Positions 1 to 9,950 of a DNA stretch of 25,952 bases are shown here, one piece after another (the stretch's first letter is position 1; every line of letters begins with the position of its first letter). Origin of the DNA: Zygnema cylindricum (Eukaryota; Streptophyta; Zygnematophyceae; Zygnematales; Zygnemataceae). The position numbers and the translations under genes were made by a program. The stretch lies in the NCBI GenBank assembly GCA_037447655.1, contig JBBHKE010003237.1:1-25952 (forward strand), read 5' to 3'. Under the pieces are notes generated by a model. That model was not told the DNA's origin, made no database searches, and saw only the letters and a program-made list of their open reading frames with translations.

Positions 1-77
1 AAAAACGCATAGCGCATAATTTGAATCTGCGCCCGCGCACGTCGTCCTTTACGGCTCGGATCATGCATCCTTAACCA

Positions 78-235
78 GTTGATGTAGATGTTGCGATACA
101 GAAATAAAGGGTGATAATACTTTATTTAATTAATGTTTTTCACCGCTCATTTAACGGAAAGCGTACAAACTGCGGTACATCTTCAATTCAATTTTTTTAA
201 ATGTACGGATTTGTACGGAAAAAAATCATTAACGT
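78..235. repeat. Dispersed repeat, copy 1
   Basis: This stretch resembles 12448-12600 on the same strand. Shared landmarks are a block reading GCTCATTTAA followed by GGAAA, then ACAAA or ACAAACTGCGGTA, then a T-run and an ATGTACGGA or ATGTGCGGA block. The copies are diverged and contain indels, so this is an old interspersed repeat. No terminal repeats, coding frame or target duplication were found, so the class is unknown. The short open frame across it (133-321) has no recognisable protein and is probably chance. Confidence 0.5.
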
Positions 236-482
236 TTTTTTCAAATCGACCTCTCCAGTTTCTACATATTGTACGCGCGTTCGAAACGTGCGTGATATAC
301 GTTTTGAACAACTATGCTTAAGACCCATATTGTATTGGTCGCAAAATGAAAAAAAATAGTAACAGGGTTGAGTTGCACATCGATCGATAGAGAATTAAAC
401 GTCATGTCTAAATTTTGAAAGACATTCGGACAAAAAAATACTTTTCTGCGAGTTGAGGTATTTTTTTTTTTAAACCGTCACC
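236..482. other. Unassigned AT-rich sequence
   Basis: No coding signal, RNA gene or clear repeat was recognised between the dispersed repeat and the 93-bp tandem repeat. Confidence 0.4.
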
Positions 483-655
483 TTTGGACGATCGGACAGT
501 CGCTGATCAAAGTAGCGATCTAAGAAGATCACATGAAAAGCCTATAACACAACTTACAATAAGACTATCGTCAGATTTGGACGATCGGACGGTCACTGAT
601 CAAAGTAGCGGCTTAAGAAGATCACATGAAAAGCCCATAACACAACTTACGATAA
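483..655. repeat. 93-bp tandem duplication (about 1.9 copies)
   Basis: The block starting TTTGGACGATCGGAC at 483 is repeated at 576, a period of 93 bp. The match continues through GATCAAAGTAGCG, AAGAAGATCACATGAAAAGC and CATAACACAACTTAC, with scattered substitutions. The second copy fades after about 80 bp near 655. An open frame across the array (484-681) shows the duplication as a repeated peptide, but it starts at TTG and resembles nothing known, so it is not called a gene. Confidence 0.85.
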
Positions 656-824
656 AGGCGCCGACAAAAGGCCTACAATAGAAACGCCTACTTTTGAACT
701 ATGGTCTCAACACAAATTCTAAAAGCAAAAGCTAGACGCCTACCGTACTTCAAAAGGTAAACAAAAGAATATGACACATAAACCTTACTAAGGGTAACGT
801 TCCATCAGCAAAAAAAGTGGGGCA

Positions 825-1333
825 CACCGCGAATCGTGATTAGAGTAAAAAAATAATTAGAGTAAAAAACGAAAAAAAAAAATTAGAGTTATTAACTCTA
901 TTTTGGGGAATCAAACCTTTTCAAAAAAATATTTTACTCTAATTTATCAATAAATCTAATTTGGGTGTAAATTTGGGCGCTGAATATATCTACTGTAAAT
1001 TAGGTACACATACAAAATCTGACAAAACCTACAGTTTTACGTCATTATGACGTTTGCATTAAGTTGTTTGTTAAAACGCAGTTACATGATAACGGCCTTT
1101 ATGAAATCATTATTTGTACTTTTTTACCTAATAGAGTACATTCTGCCCGGTCAACGTCGACCGTACGCAACACTATTTAAAACGACACTGTATTAGAGTT
1201 ATTAACTCTCATTCAAAAAGTACCTTAAACAATGCACAGAATAATTTAGAATAATGTACTCTATTTACGGTGATAGATTCAAAATTTGAGGTGATGGAAT
1301 TAGGGTGCATAACTCTAATTACGATTCGCCGTG
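825..1333. mobile_element. MITE with CACCGCGAATCG-type inverted ends
   Basis: The left end CACCGCGAATCGTGATTAGA (825-844) pairs with the right end at 1314-1333, whose reverse complement begins CACGGCGAATCGTAATTAGA. TA follows the right end at 1334-1335. The left flank is CA at 823-824, which may be a decayed TA. Two internal palindromes with the core TAGAGTTATTAACTCTA (near 883-899) or a close variant (near 1193-1209) look like remnants of inner ends. Non-coding and AT-rich, about 509 bp. Related ends occur at 1498-1708 and 13746-13792. TA flanking fits Tc1/mariner-type mobilisation, but that class is inferred. Confidence 0.65.
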
Positions 1334-1497
1334 TAGTTTACAAAAATCCGCGACTATCCGTACCAAACTACCGCTTATTTCTATTTTATAAGAAAAACAA
1401 CATTACAGAGAATCCTGTTGATACTCTCCGAAGGTCTGGGAGGTAATACTGACCATCGGATGTTCATCCGCGAGGCGTTCGCTTCATTTTTCTCGTA

Positions 1498-1708
1498 CAC
1501 CGCGAATTGCTATTAGCATTAACAAATATTTAGTGTTAAAGGACAATTAGTGTGACTAACGCTAATTGTGAATTTGGAGATTTTCAAGGAAATCAGACAC
1601 TCTAATTTGTTTTTTATGGTTTTTTTAATCACTCTATTTAAGAATTTGGGTAAAAATTTAGGGACGTCGAATTAGCGTGATTAACCCTAATAGCGATTCT
1701 TTGTGTGG
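1498..1708. mobile_element. Short MITE of the CACC-end family
   Basis: About 211 bp. The left end reads CACCGCGAATTGCTATTAGC. The right end, reverse-complemented, reads CCACACAAAGAATCGCTATT, so the GAAT-CGCTATTAG core is shared with a small indel near the tip. TA dinucleotides lie on both sides (1496-1497 and 1709-1710), consistent with a TA target duplication. The interior shares AATTTGGGTAAAAATTT-like blocks with the element at 825-1333. No coding capacity. Confidence 0.65.
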
Positions 1709-1710
1709 TA

Positions 1711-2515
1711 CATAGGCGCAAAACAATAAATTACACGGTGAACCCGATACTTCCGCCGGTTCAAATGAAATAGCGGCAAATATTGAAGTGCCCGATTCCA
1801 CGATTTAATCCAACATCTTTTGCTTTCAAATTTCAAGAGTGAGCTTAAGATCCTTTTTACTAGTATCTTTAGCCACGTGGCACTTTTCCACATCCTCCAT
1901 TACGCATGTGATTAGAGAGTCTGTGCCTAATTTTGTTTTGTCCTTCTCTTTTCGCAGTTCGGGTTATGATTTCGTTTAAAGTCTTATTTTTTAAGCTTGC
2001 TCTAATAAAATGTAAACCATCAGACCTTAATTTTATATTTAAGGTCTATTGTTCTCCTATTGCGAAGTCTGTGAACAAAGAGGAGCGCAACGAACTAAGA
2101 AAAAGGAAGAAGAAAAAGGGGTAGGAAATGAGGCGATAAAAGGTGCTTTGGTGGGAGACACACTATGTAAGAGGTACTTGAAAGCACGAATATTAGCACT
2201 TAGATGTTAGTTTAAATAAATATAGGTTTCTTTTACATTTATTTAATTAGTTCGGTGCTTCCAATGAAATATTTGTCTTTTTGACAAAGATATGTCGGTA
2301 GGTGCTGAATATGAAAAACTTGTGGACGTAAACCCCAAGTCTGGCCAAAGGTGTACGTTTTGAGGAAATCCGAAAATTCAGTTCATTTGGTCTAGAATAT
2401 AGTGGAAGAAGCATTAACGGAGTTCCGTTTTCTTAGCCCATTCTTGTCGTGAATACTTAAATATTGAAAACAAACATTTAGTCACTCTGAACCTCTATTT
2501 GGAGGGTGAAATTAA
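1711..2515. other. Intergenic, nothing recognised
   Basis: AT-rich DNA between the second MITE and the truncated hAT MITE. Short open frames (about 60-70 codons on either strand) show no recognisable motif and are regarded as chance. Confidence 0.4.
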
Positions 2516-2750
2516 TAGTGTTGTGTATCGGTAAGAAATTAATCGCAATAACACCGATACCAATAGTTATCGGTTATCGAACGGTGAGGGGTCCCGATAT
2601 ATCGCTTCGAGCCAACAAATTTCTTATCGGGGATAAGTGGAAAAAATATAGCACGCTATATAATAGTACTGTATAATGTGCTGCATTATGTTTTTCATTG
2701 TATATAGCGTGGCATGCCATGTGTAACAATCTGTTATGTATTATGTGTAA
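2516..2750 (-). mobile_element. Truncated copy of the 893-bp hAT MITE
   Basis: It begins with the family terminus TAGTGTTGTGTATCGGTAA and continues through the subterminal blocks TAACACCGATACCAATAG and TTATCGGTTATCGAACGGT, then the palindromic GCGTGGCATGCCA block near 2707. This matches the right end of the copies at 14072-14964 and 15430-16322 in inverted orientation. Similarity fades near 2735-2750 and no matching opposite terminus follows, so only about a quarter of the element remains. No target duplication can be checked. Confidence 0.75.
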
Positions 2751-3006
2751 ACGGAAAAATGGTGGCTTAGTACGACGGAATAAACCGACGAATGTTTTCC
2801 GACGAATTTGGCTCCTTACTTTTTTAGGCGTCCCATTGACAAGAATGGCGACAACCAAATATTGTAACAATATTTATTTTCGAAAACCAACAACAATAAG
2901 AAAATAATAACAAAGAGCTAAAATAGAAATGGCTAAAAGAAAAATTGCAAGAATAAAATAGTGTAGCGTGTTACTTGGTGTTAATGATTTAGCCCATGTG
3001 TTGAGC

Positions 3007-3162
3007 CTCTCTCCCCCGCTCTCTCCCTCCATCCTTTCTCCTCTCCCTCTCTCCCCCGCTCTCTCCCTCCATCCTTTCTCCTCTCCCTCTCTCCCTCCCT
3101 CTCTCCCTCCCTCCCTCTCTCCCTCCCTCCCTCCCTCTCTCCCTCTCTCCTCCGCATCTACG
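3007..3162 (+). repeat. Pyrimidine (CT/CCT) tract upstream of the ARM gene
   Basis: This is an almost pure C/T stretch on the + strand. It includes an exact 40-bp tandem duplication (3011-3050 and 3051-3090), followed by CTCC/CTCT slippage repeats. It ends about 120 bp before the predicted start codon, so it lies in the proximal promoter or 5' leader. CT-rich leader tracts are common in plant genes. Long open frames on both strands here are low-complexity artefacts. Confidence 0.8.
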
Positions 3163-3282
3163 TTTGCCAAAGATCTGTGCTGAAATTTTTCTTTGTGATT
3201 TCTCTCCCCCTTCTATGTCTTCTTTCCCTGTGGGAGTAAGCGACTTGCTGCTTGTGAAGATTACGTCGCTATAACATTGAAG

Positions 3283-5483
3283 ATGAAATCTTTGGAAACC
3301 CTAGCTCCGGCCAAAACTCGTCCCCTGTTTCTTAAACCACTATCGTCGGATAATCCTTTGCCTGCCCCTAACCCTAAAGCGGTCCCAGAGGCCGACACTA
3401 TCTTATTGCGGAGATTAGTCAATGGCTCTCAAAGTGAACAAATGACGGCTGCTGAGAACCTAAGAAACCGGACACGAGAAATACCAGAGAGCAGAAAAGC
3501 AGTTTTAGATTCAGATGGAGGACCAGCCGCCATTATTGGTTCTTTACGATCACCAAATTTAGAGTTGATGGAGCACGCTATTGCGATACTTCATAATGCA
3601 TGTCTTTCGGATGATCTCCATAGTCTTTTTGTGTCAAATCAGGAGCTTGTTTCCGCGCTAACATATGTTTTAAGAAAGGGGAATAGTAGTTCGAAGGCGA
3701 CAGCTGCTGCAACAATTTTCATTGTAGGAAGAAGTGTAGATATGGCTATGAAACTTATAGATTATGTAGGACTGTTTAGTCCTCTTGTCGATCTTCTCAA
3801 ACAAGGGACTGAAAGGGGCCAAAAAGATGCAGCATATGCTTTATACTGTCTAACTATTTGTGAAAAAGGGAGGATGGAGGCAGAGAAAGCTGGAGCTGTC
3901 GATGGTTTGCTAGAAGTGTTAGATAAAGGAAGTGCATCACTGGACGAGAAAGCTGTTGCAGTTTTGGCAAACTTAGCCAGGTGCGAATGCGGGAGGGTAG
4001 CGATTTGGAAAAAAGGAGGCTTAGAAGCCTTGAGCTCTGTTTTGGAGAATGGTTCTTCAAGGGCCATGGAAGACGCCATCTCAGCCGTGTTTTTAATGTC
4101 CAAGGAGAGTCCCGGTTTGTTTATGCAAGTTGTGGCCGAAGGTCTTATGCCATCAATCATTCCTCTCTCCACGTCGAACAAGTTGTCGTGTAAAACACAA
4201 CAGAAGGTGAGAGACAATGCAGGTTTATGACATGATTATGTTATGTTGGTGTGTCAAAGACAGACTGATAAATTATCTCATCAAATAAGCTATGGTGAGT
4301 TTTGTTGACGACATATGTTCAACTTGTGGTGAAGGAAACGTTTGTTTCAATTGCCTCTGAAGGTTCATTTGTTCAGATAAAATGGGACAAGTCAATGAAC
4401 ATTAAAGATCTGTTGTGGTTAAGTACTACGTTACATGAATGTGTTGACAATCACTCTATAGCTGGAGTATTAAAGGTTGTAGAAGACCCAAGAATAAAGC
4501 CCTGTAAACATATTCTGATTCTGTAACGTTTTTGTTCTTGTTGAACAAATTGGACTAGCTCATTCACAGTACAGGCTGAGATTTTTGCATGTCCTTGCAA
4601 TTGGGACTGAGTCTGAAGTCTTTTGCCTTTATGTTTGGAGTAACATTTTGTTTTTATCCGTTTGGTTGGACTTTAGAAGTTCTGCCTTAATTCATGACCT
4701 AATTTCTCCCCACTTACCTGATAGGCTTTTTGCCCGTGTAAACAATGTTGCTCAGGTCTTTGATGTAGTTTTTAACACATAGGACTACTTACTATACATA
4801 AATTTGACTCATAGATTCTCCCAAGTGGATCATCAAAGGTCTGTGAAGGATCTGCTTATTTGTAGTTTATGCTGTGGTGGATGGTGATCAGCTGAATGTA
4901 TCACCCTTTGACATAAGTTTCAATGTCCCTTTTTCGTATGGATATACATTTCCCCTGCCAAAAAGACGGGCTACTAAAATTTTCCCTGACTGAACGCTAC
5001 CCACCAAAATTAGTGCAAAAACCTCATTCTGAACTTAGAATCCTAATCCCGCGCTGTCACTTTCCTATTTTCTGTTTATAGCTATTAGTGTTAATGTTTT
5101 TTACACCTTTCCCCGTGCACACGTGTCACAATTTCATTTGGACACCACCAATCAGAAGTTTAGATTCTCCCACATGTCCGTCACGAAGAAACATGAGTTC
5201 AAAGGCCGGAGAAGACATTAACAGCTAATAGTGATGCACGGTGTGTATGTGATGTTGCTGGAAGAAATTTACGACACAGTCAGAAGCTAGGTGGTGAGCT
5301 CACTGTGAACAATCGTGGTTTCTTTTGTGGATCTCGCAGGCAAAAGTTATTGTTGATCAGTTTCGTGCTCTACGTCTTAAAGTGCCGAATATGGAAGTTC
5401 CGCGGGAGTCCTGGGGCTCCTTTTCGAGTCAAAATTCTTCCAGTTTTGCCTCTTTCAGAAGTGATAGTGAAAGAGAGGATTAA
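3283..5483 (+). CDS. Armadillo-repeat protein (plant ARM/PUB-ARM-like, no U-box)
   Basis: Proposed exons are 3283-4206 and 5340-5483, giving about 355 aa. The start is ATG 3283; the open frame runs two codons upstream (to a TTG at 3277) without another ATG. A 5' leader precedes it. From about residue 38 to 305 the protein is a run of helical ARM repeats, with segments such as AAENLRNRTRE, ILHNACLSDD, AAYALYCLTICEKGR and AVLANLARCECGR. This is the pattern of the ARM half of plant U-box/ARM proteins, which serve as protein-interaction scaffolds, but no U-box, kinase or other catalytic domain is visible. Read without splicing, the frame stops at 4230. However AAG|GTGAGA at 4206/4207 is a strong donor in phase 0. 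The acceptor CTCGCAG at 5333-5339 opens a 47-codon phase-0 frame that adds an amphipathic helix (AKVIVDQFRALR) and a Ser-rich acidic tail ending SDSERED. That completes the last ARM helix. The ARM identity is firm, the second exon likely, the cellular role unknown. Confidence 0.8.
4207..5339 (+). other. Predicted intron of the ARM gene
   Basis: A 1133-bp GT-AG intron, phase 0, with donor GTGAGA and acceptor TCTCGCAG. It contains a degenerate MITE near its 3' end and several short chance open frames. If it is not spliced, the protein would end seven codons after residue 308, with VRDNAGL. Confidence 0.6.
5079..5243. mobile_element. Degenerate CACC-end MITE within the intron
   Basis: The right end ATTAACAGCTAATAGTGATG followed by CACGGTG (5217-5243) resembles the hairpin element at 13746-13792, where the corresponding end reads TAACACTAATAGCGATACAC then GGTG. 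A partial inverted counterpart, TAGCTATTAGTGTTAAT, sits at 5079-5095, but the outer CACC tip is lost on that side. Non-coding. Confidence 0.4.
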
Positions 5484-6552
5484 AGCACTTGATTGATGGG
5501 AGTTCTGAGTGTTCACTATGTATTTAGGTTTCATATTTTTTAGATAGGATACGCTATCGTTGAAGCTGAATAGTTTTTTGCCCCATTTACAGCTGAAGTG
5601 AACCAGTCGATTATTTTCGTTTTAGCACGTGGTTTATATTCTACTGCTTGTTTATTCGCTTGCGGTATATTGTTAGATGTGGTCGATTCCGTGGAATAGA
5701 CTACAGTTAACTGAACTAGCTCAAGGAACTCCTCTTAACAAAATTTATTATGTATGTCTGTACAGTAAGAACCCGAGGGTTGTAGGAGGAACTTAATATT
5801 GATTGTTCTTTGTTTACAGGTTGTCGAAATGCATATAGGGGGAAAAGGTAAACCTCATAATGTTTACGCCATTTTTAGGGTCGTTTTCAGATAGACTGTT
5901 GTTTTCTGGCTGACTCAGCTTTGTTTTGTTATCAACAAAAGTTGTCGACTATTTTTGTTTTTAATTTTTTTGGTGTAATTCTGATCCAAGGTTACCTATC
6001 GTCCTGCAAGTCGTTTACTTTCCTGCACGAAAAAGTGGTTCTCTTTATTTCTCTATCGGATCAACGTCACAGAATTGGAGTCTTTACTGTGCTGTTTGGG
6101 GTTTTATACAATCCAAGGGAGTAAAGGTAATTGATGGCAACAATTCTCCCTTAGCGGAGGTTTAGTCAGGAAAACAAGTCACTGTAAGCGGAGGATAAGA
6201 AACCCTGTGAAAGTGCTCATGGAGAATGTTTAATGTGTTACAGATGGTATATTTAGAGAAGCACATTGTATTCCATAGAATGCCTGTTAGGAGAGTTCCT
6301 TAGCCAAGAACTCTGGCAATAGCACCTGGACCTTCTGACTTCATCAAATTTGGGCAGACTGAGACTGCACTGTTTATGGCTATCAGAGTTAAAACTTTAT
6401 GGTAATGTAGTATGTGGGAATTTAAAATGTCAGTTAGACTAACTGAAGTTTACAACGAGTCAGTTCATCATCCTACCATAAAGTAACGCCTTCATTGTGT
6501 AAATGCATAGCATGAACTCACGTATGCTTGCAATAATGCCGGACATAGTTTC
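5484..6552. other. Intergenic region downstream of the ARM gene
   Basis: Presumed 3' untranslated region and spacer. No clear AATAAA signal, coding exon, RNA gene or transposon terminus was recognised. Short open frames in this stretch (for example 5921-6124) show no motif. Confidence 0.4.
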
Positions 6553-6858
6553 TTCAACATCTCGGAACTCCCTCCACGTGCTCCTCCGGGATTCGGGGAC
6601 TTATGTGGTTGCTTTTCGTATATTTTTAGTTATGTTGGGGTTTTGTTGATAGATGTTGGCTCTTTCTTTTGATGTTTCGTTTGTTGCTTTTTGCTTCTTT
6701 GGGTGTTTTCGGTTTACTGGCCATCTTTTCGTATTTTTGTTGCTTTTGCCTTGCTTATCTTTTTTGTTCCTTCCCCCAACATGTAGTTTTTCAGTTTTTG
6801 CCATGCTACTTCCTTTTGTTCCCATGGACTCGGATGGTTTACCATCGCGCTTTTTAGT
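6553..6858 (+). mobile_element. LINE-like 3' end, 5'-truncated copy 1
   Basis: This is similar to about 8568-8842 on the same strand. Shared landmarks are TCGGAACTCCCTC, CGTGCTCCTCC, GGTTGCTTTTCGTA, TCAGTTTTTGCCATGC or TCAGTTTTGGCCATGC, CCATGGACTC or CCTTGGACTC, and a common end near GCGCTTTTTA. It starts abruptly inside the end of the retroelement reading frame and runs through the 3' untranslated part, as expected of a 5'-truncated non-LTR retrotransposon. No poly-A tail is visible. Confidence 0.6.
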
Positions 6859-6939
6859 AAAGTCAGCCATTACTTTTCAACATAAGGAACTCATTACAAA
6901 AGATTCGCAAATAAGGAAGTTGCTGAATGTTATATGGGA

Positions 6940-7025
6940 ATGATCATGTGTGCACATTGTCATTTTTTGATATAGAGTATAAATGATCATGTGTGCACAT
7001 TGTCATTTTTTGATATAGAGTATAA
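6940..7025. repeat. Exact 43-bp tandem duplication
   Basis: The unit starting ATGATCATGTGTGCACATTG at 6940 recurs without change at 6983 (period 43). The unit contains the palindromes TGATCA and TGTGCACA. Perfect identity suggests a recent duplication. Confidence 0.9.
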
Positions 7026-7593
7026 ATCAGTATTATTTACGCGTGAATTTTCAAGTTTTTCAATTACAAAACTAACCATATACATATTTGCAGGTGCACT
7101 TTCTTGTAAAATGTGAATTAAAATGTGATTTCTACATTCCTCGTTTTAGTGGAAAAAAAAGTATTGTGGGGTTAGTCTTACTTATCTTAACCTAGTCTCA
7201 ACAAAGACTAAATTTTTTGAAATTGATAGTGCTGAAACTACGGTGATCCGTGTAATGGATACAATGCATGTTTCTACATTTAAGCAGTTTCAGGTGATGA
7301 AGGGCTTATACTAGTTTAGCACAACGAATGGACACGGATGTTAACACAAACTAGTGTTGCAAACATAGTTGAGGGTTTTTTTTTCTGTGTAAAAAGAAAA
7401 ATAAAGATATAGTGATAGAAATTGCCATACAGTAAACAAAGTGTATTCTTGGGCTTTTCCAACTTTGAATTGTGAACTTCCTTAAAATGAGAACTTATGT
7501 TCGATAATAATAATAAATTTAACTTGGCTACACCGAAACTAGTCAATGTTTTGTCTTGCCAAAGTGGTGTCATTTTTTCAATACTCAACAGCA
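7026..7593. other. Unassigned non-coding sequence
   Basis: AT-rich sequence between the 43-bp duplication and the broken reverse-strand frame. No convincing gene or repeat was recognised. Confidence 0.4.
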
Positions 7594-8066
7594 TCAACAA
7601 AAAACATTCCTCCTTAGAACTTGACATAATGTTCCGACAATATTTTGCAATCTGAAAACAAACAAGCAGCTTGAGGTCCTCCCAAGAGTTCCTCCTCCTT
7701 TAATCCTTTTCTCAAGTTGATTTGCAACAATTTTTTCTTCTATCCGGTTTGGAAGTTCCAAGACTGTTCTGCCATCAAAAACTCTTGTGTTCTCCCTTCT
7801 AGTATCCCTCTCGGTTGCAATAAGCACCTACGAATCGAAAAGGGCTTCTTCTCTCATTGGTGGAAAGTCCCTACAAGTCATGATTAGGTATTTCTTTTCC
7901 TTTAAGAAGAGGAGACATGGTTTACAAGGTTGTCTATCAATTCCATCTCCTTTAAGATTGAGAGAATAGAACTAGGCCTCCCTCATCCACTTTAACTGGC
8001 TCTCTCGGTTGCTTATGTAGTTGTATATTTGAGCCTGATGGCATCTATTTGCTTCGTTGCTGCCAT
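7594..8066 (-). pseudogene. Broken reading frame of unknown origin
   Basis: On the minus strand one frame stays open over about 155 codons apart from two TAG stops (at 7974-7972 and just upstream of the LIATERDTR segment). Segments such as DGIDRQPCKPCLLFLKEKKY, TCRDFPPMREEALFDS and RVFDGRTVLELPNRIEEK have a charged, protein-like composition, including a CxxC pair. I do not recognise the family. It sits head-to-head against the LINE-like remnant and may belong to another transposon, or be the chance complement of non-coding DNA. Confidence 0.25.
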
Positions 8067-8665
8067 AAGAGAGAATTGAATCAGGCGCAGATATTGTTCG
8101 CGACACCATTGCGGCCATCGCTCATGAGGGGGGATTTTGTGTGCGTTAGGAGATTTCCCATGTTATTCCTTCACGCCAGATTGATATTGTTTTGCTTCAT
8201 GGTGCACGTCGCTTTGGTGACATCGTTTTGGCTAACCCTACATAGGCCACAGTTGTTGATCAAACAGCTTGACATGTTGGAGTGGCTGCTTCTGGTGCGG
8301 CTAAGACGAAGGAGCGTGGTTATGCACACCGAGATCCTATGGATGACTTTATTCCGATGGTGGTGAAAATATTTGGTTGTTTAGATGTTGCTTTGGTTTA
8401 TTTTCTCCATACTTGTGACCGGCTCTCATTCGAGCGACGGGTACGTGGGAGCCCTTTTGCTTTGGTCCATACTTCTTCTTATCGTCAACGTTTATGTGTG
8501 GCTTTACAACGAGTGCAAAAATTTATCTTCTTCCGATCGACTATTGCAGTTATGGATTGTCGCGTGTTTCGGAACTCCCTCAACGTGCTCCTCCAGGCTT
8601 GGGAGACTTATCAGGTTGCTTTTCGTAGATATTTAATTATGTCGAGGTTGGGTTGGGTAATGTAG
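8045..8665 (+). pseudogene. LINE-type C-terminal domain, broken by three stops
   Basis: One frame reads as the region found after the reverse transcriptase in some plant and green-algal LINE-like elements. Recognisable pieces are ADIVRDTIAAIAHEGGF, QIDIVLLHGARRFGDIVLAN, GAAKTKERGYAHRDP, DDFIPMVVKIFGCLD and SYRQRLCVALQRVQKF. This matches the known pattern RHDxVRD, RVDIVL, DVVIADPT, FxPLxxExFG, RQRVSVALQRAQ. Three in-frame stops interrupt it: TAG after FCVR, TAG after LANPT, and TGA after VVDQTA. A final TAG follows at 8663-8665. No reverse transcriptase is present upstream, so the copy is 5'-truncated and dead. Family recognition is from memory of its pattern; the exact clade is uncertain. Confidence 0.6.
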
Positions 8666-8842
8666 TGTTGGTTTAAGTGTTTTTTTTGGGGTTGTTGCCT
8701 TTTTTAGTGTCTTTGTTTTTACGTGCCATTTTTATGTGTGTTCACGCTGCTTTTCTTTTTTGCCCCGCTTGTAGCTATTCAGTTTTGGCCATGCCACCAT
8801 TTTTGTACCCTTGGACTCAAATGGTTTACATTGCGCTTTTTA
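8666..8842 (+). mobile_element. LINE-like 3' untranslated part, copy 2
   Basis: This continues the remnant above and matches copy 1 (6553-6858) up to a shared end near TTTACATTGCGCTTTTTAAT. T-rich and non-coding. Confidence 0.55.
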
Positions 8843-9547
8843 ATTCTCAATTTTTTTTCTCTTTAAGATGGTTGGAAAAATAAGCGAATTTGCAGACAAC
8901 GACTCTTAAAAAAGGAGTATTATATAGAATGACAAGGAGAATGTACCATTATATTGTGTTGTTATCCATCTCAAGGTGAAAATCGGATCACAACGGTGAA
9001 TATGAAGAAAATCGTGTGGAAGAACTTGCCTAAGAAAAATGACGTCTTCCCAAACTTTATCAATCTTCCTTCGTTTAGGTAGGACTTGACTCTTACCTAA
9101 CACCTTGTAGACTAGCAATTAGCTAGTAGACCTTCTCCCTAACACAAGAACTTAATCTGTTGTCTTGTTGCATTGGGGTAAGGACAGACTTTTCCTAGCC
9201 GGTACATTACTGAACGTATGCACGCGCAACTTTAAACGACTTTTGCATGCAAGGGTTACGATTTATGCACTGACTCACGGAGTGAGGGTTGAAGCCGTGC
9301 CGGCCGTCTAAAGATAAGATTCCATCCGTGGCAGTCACATTTTGTCAGAAGAGAGAGTTTGTCGGTTATCAGTCATAGATGTCCTATGCGCATAAAACGC
9401 ACGGAGTAAACTAACGAATACTACGTAAAGTGAGCATAAAACAATTTCAAAATTTTAAATTAGAAGGTAAAATTCGTACTTTTTGTGGACTTTCAAATTT
9501 CAATTTTTTTCAATATTCAATACCCTAAAAAACTGAAACGTGCAACA
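8843..9547. other. Unassigned intergenic sequence
   Basis: No coding or repeat signal stood out beyond a tiny inverted pair (CTCAC/GTGAG). The short minus-strand open frame at 8906-9118 has no recognisable motif. Confidence 0.4.
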
Positions 9548-9683
9548 AACCAGCGACTAGACTGCCTCGTCGCTGAACCAGCGACCAGACTGCCACGTCG
9601 CAGAACCAACGACCAAACTCGTCGCTAAACCAGCGACCAGACTGCCTCGTCGCAAAACCAGCGACCAAACTTCCTGGTGGCTA
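9548..9683. repeat. 28-bp tandem repeat, five units
   Basis: Units start with AACCA at 9548, 9576, 9604, 9628 and 9656. The period is 28 bp with one 24-bp unit. The consensus is AACCAGCGACCAGACTGCCT followed by CGTCGCTG. Most units carry CAGCGAC near one end and GTCGCTG or a variant near the other, so each can pair internally. Two further degenerate units lie at about 9951-10012. Confidence 0.85.
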
Positions 9684-9717
9684 GTATACAAGAACTTAGT
9701 GGATTGAGGGTAGAATA

Positions 9718-9862
9718 GAGCAGCTGCTATGGCTACGATGTTCGACCAGCGCAGCTGCGATGTCAGACTAGCGCAGCATAACAACGCATCAATAGCAAGG
9801 CAGTAGCATAGCAACGCTATGCTATAGCGTAGCATAGCAACGCAGCATGTCCATGACAGCAT
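9718..9862. repeat. Degenerate AGCATAGCAACGC repeat region
   Basis: The motifs AGCATAGCAACGC, GCAGCATAACAACGC and CAGCATAGAAACGC recur, together with a palindromic stretch around GCTATGCTATAGCGTAGC near 9815-9832. The open frame on the minus strand here is a repeat artefact. Confidence 0.6.
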
Positions 9863-9950
9863 AGAAACGCAGCAGGATGTGATTTGATTTTATGCATTAC
9901 TAGTGAGTGTAGCACCCCTTGTGTGTAATTTCATCACCCTTATTATATGG

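Noticed and set aside
484-681. 65-aa frame with an internal peptide repeat
   Set aside because: It starts with TTG and merely translates the 93-bp tandem repeat.
2874-3183. Long open frames on both strands over the pyrimidine tract
   Set aside because: The frames encode only Ser/Pro/Leu or Arg/Glu/Gly runs produced by CT/AG repeats.
3277-3282. Upstream start of the ARM protein at 3277
   Set aside because: The codon there is TTG. The first ATG in frame is at 3283.
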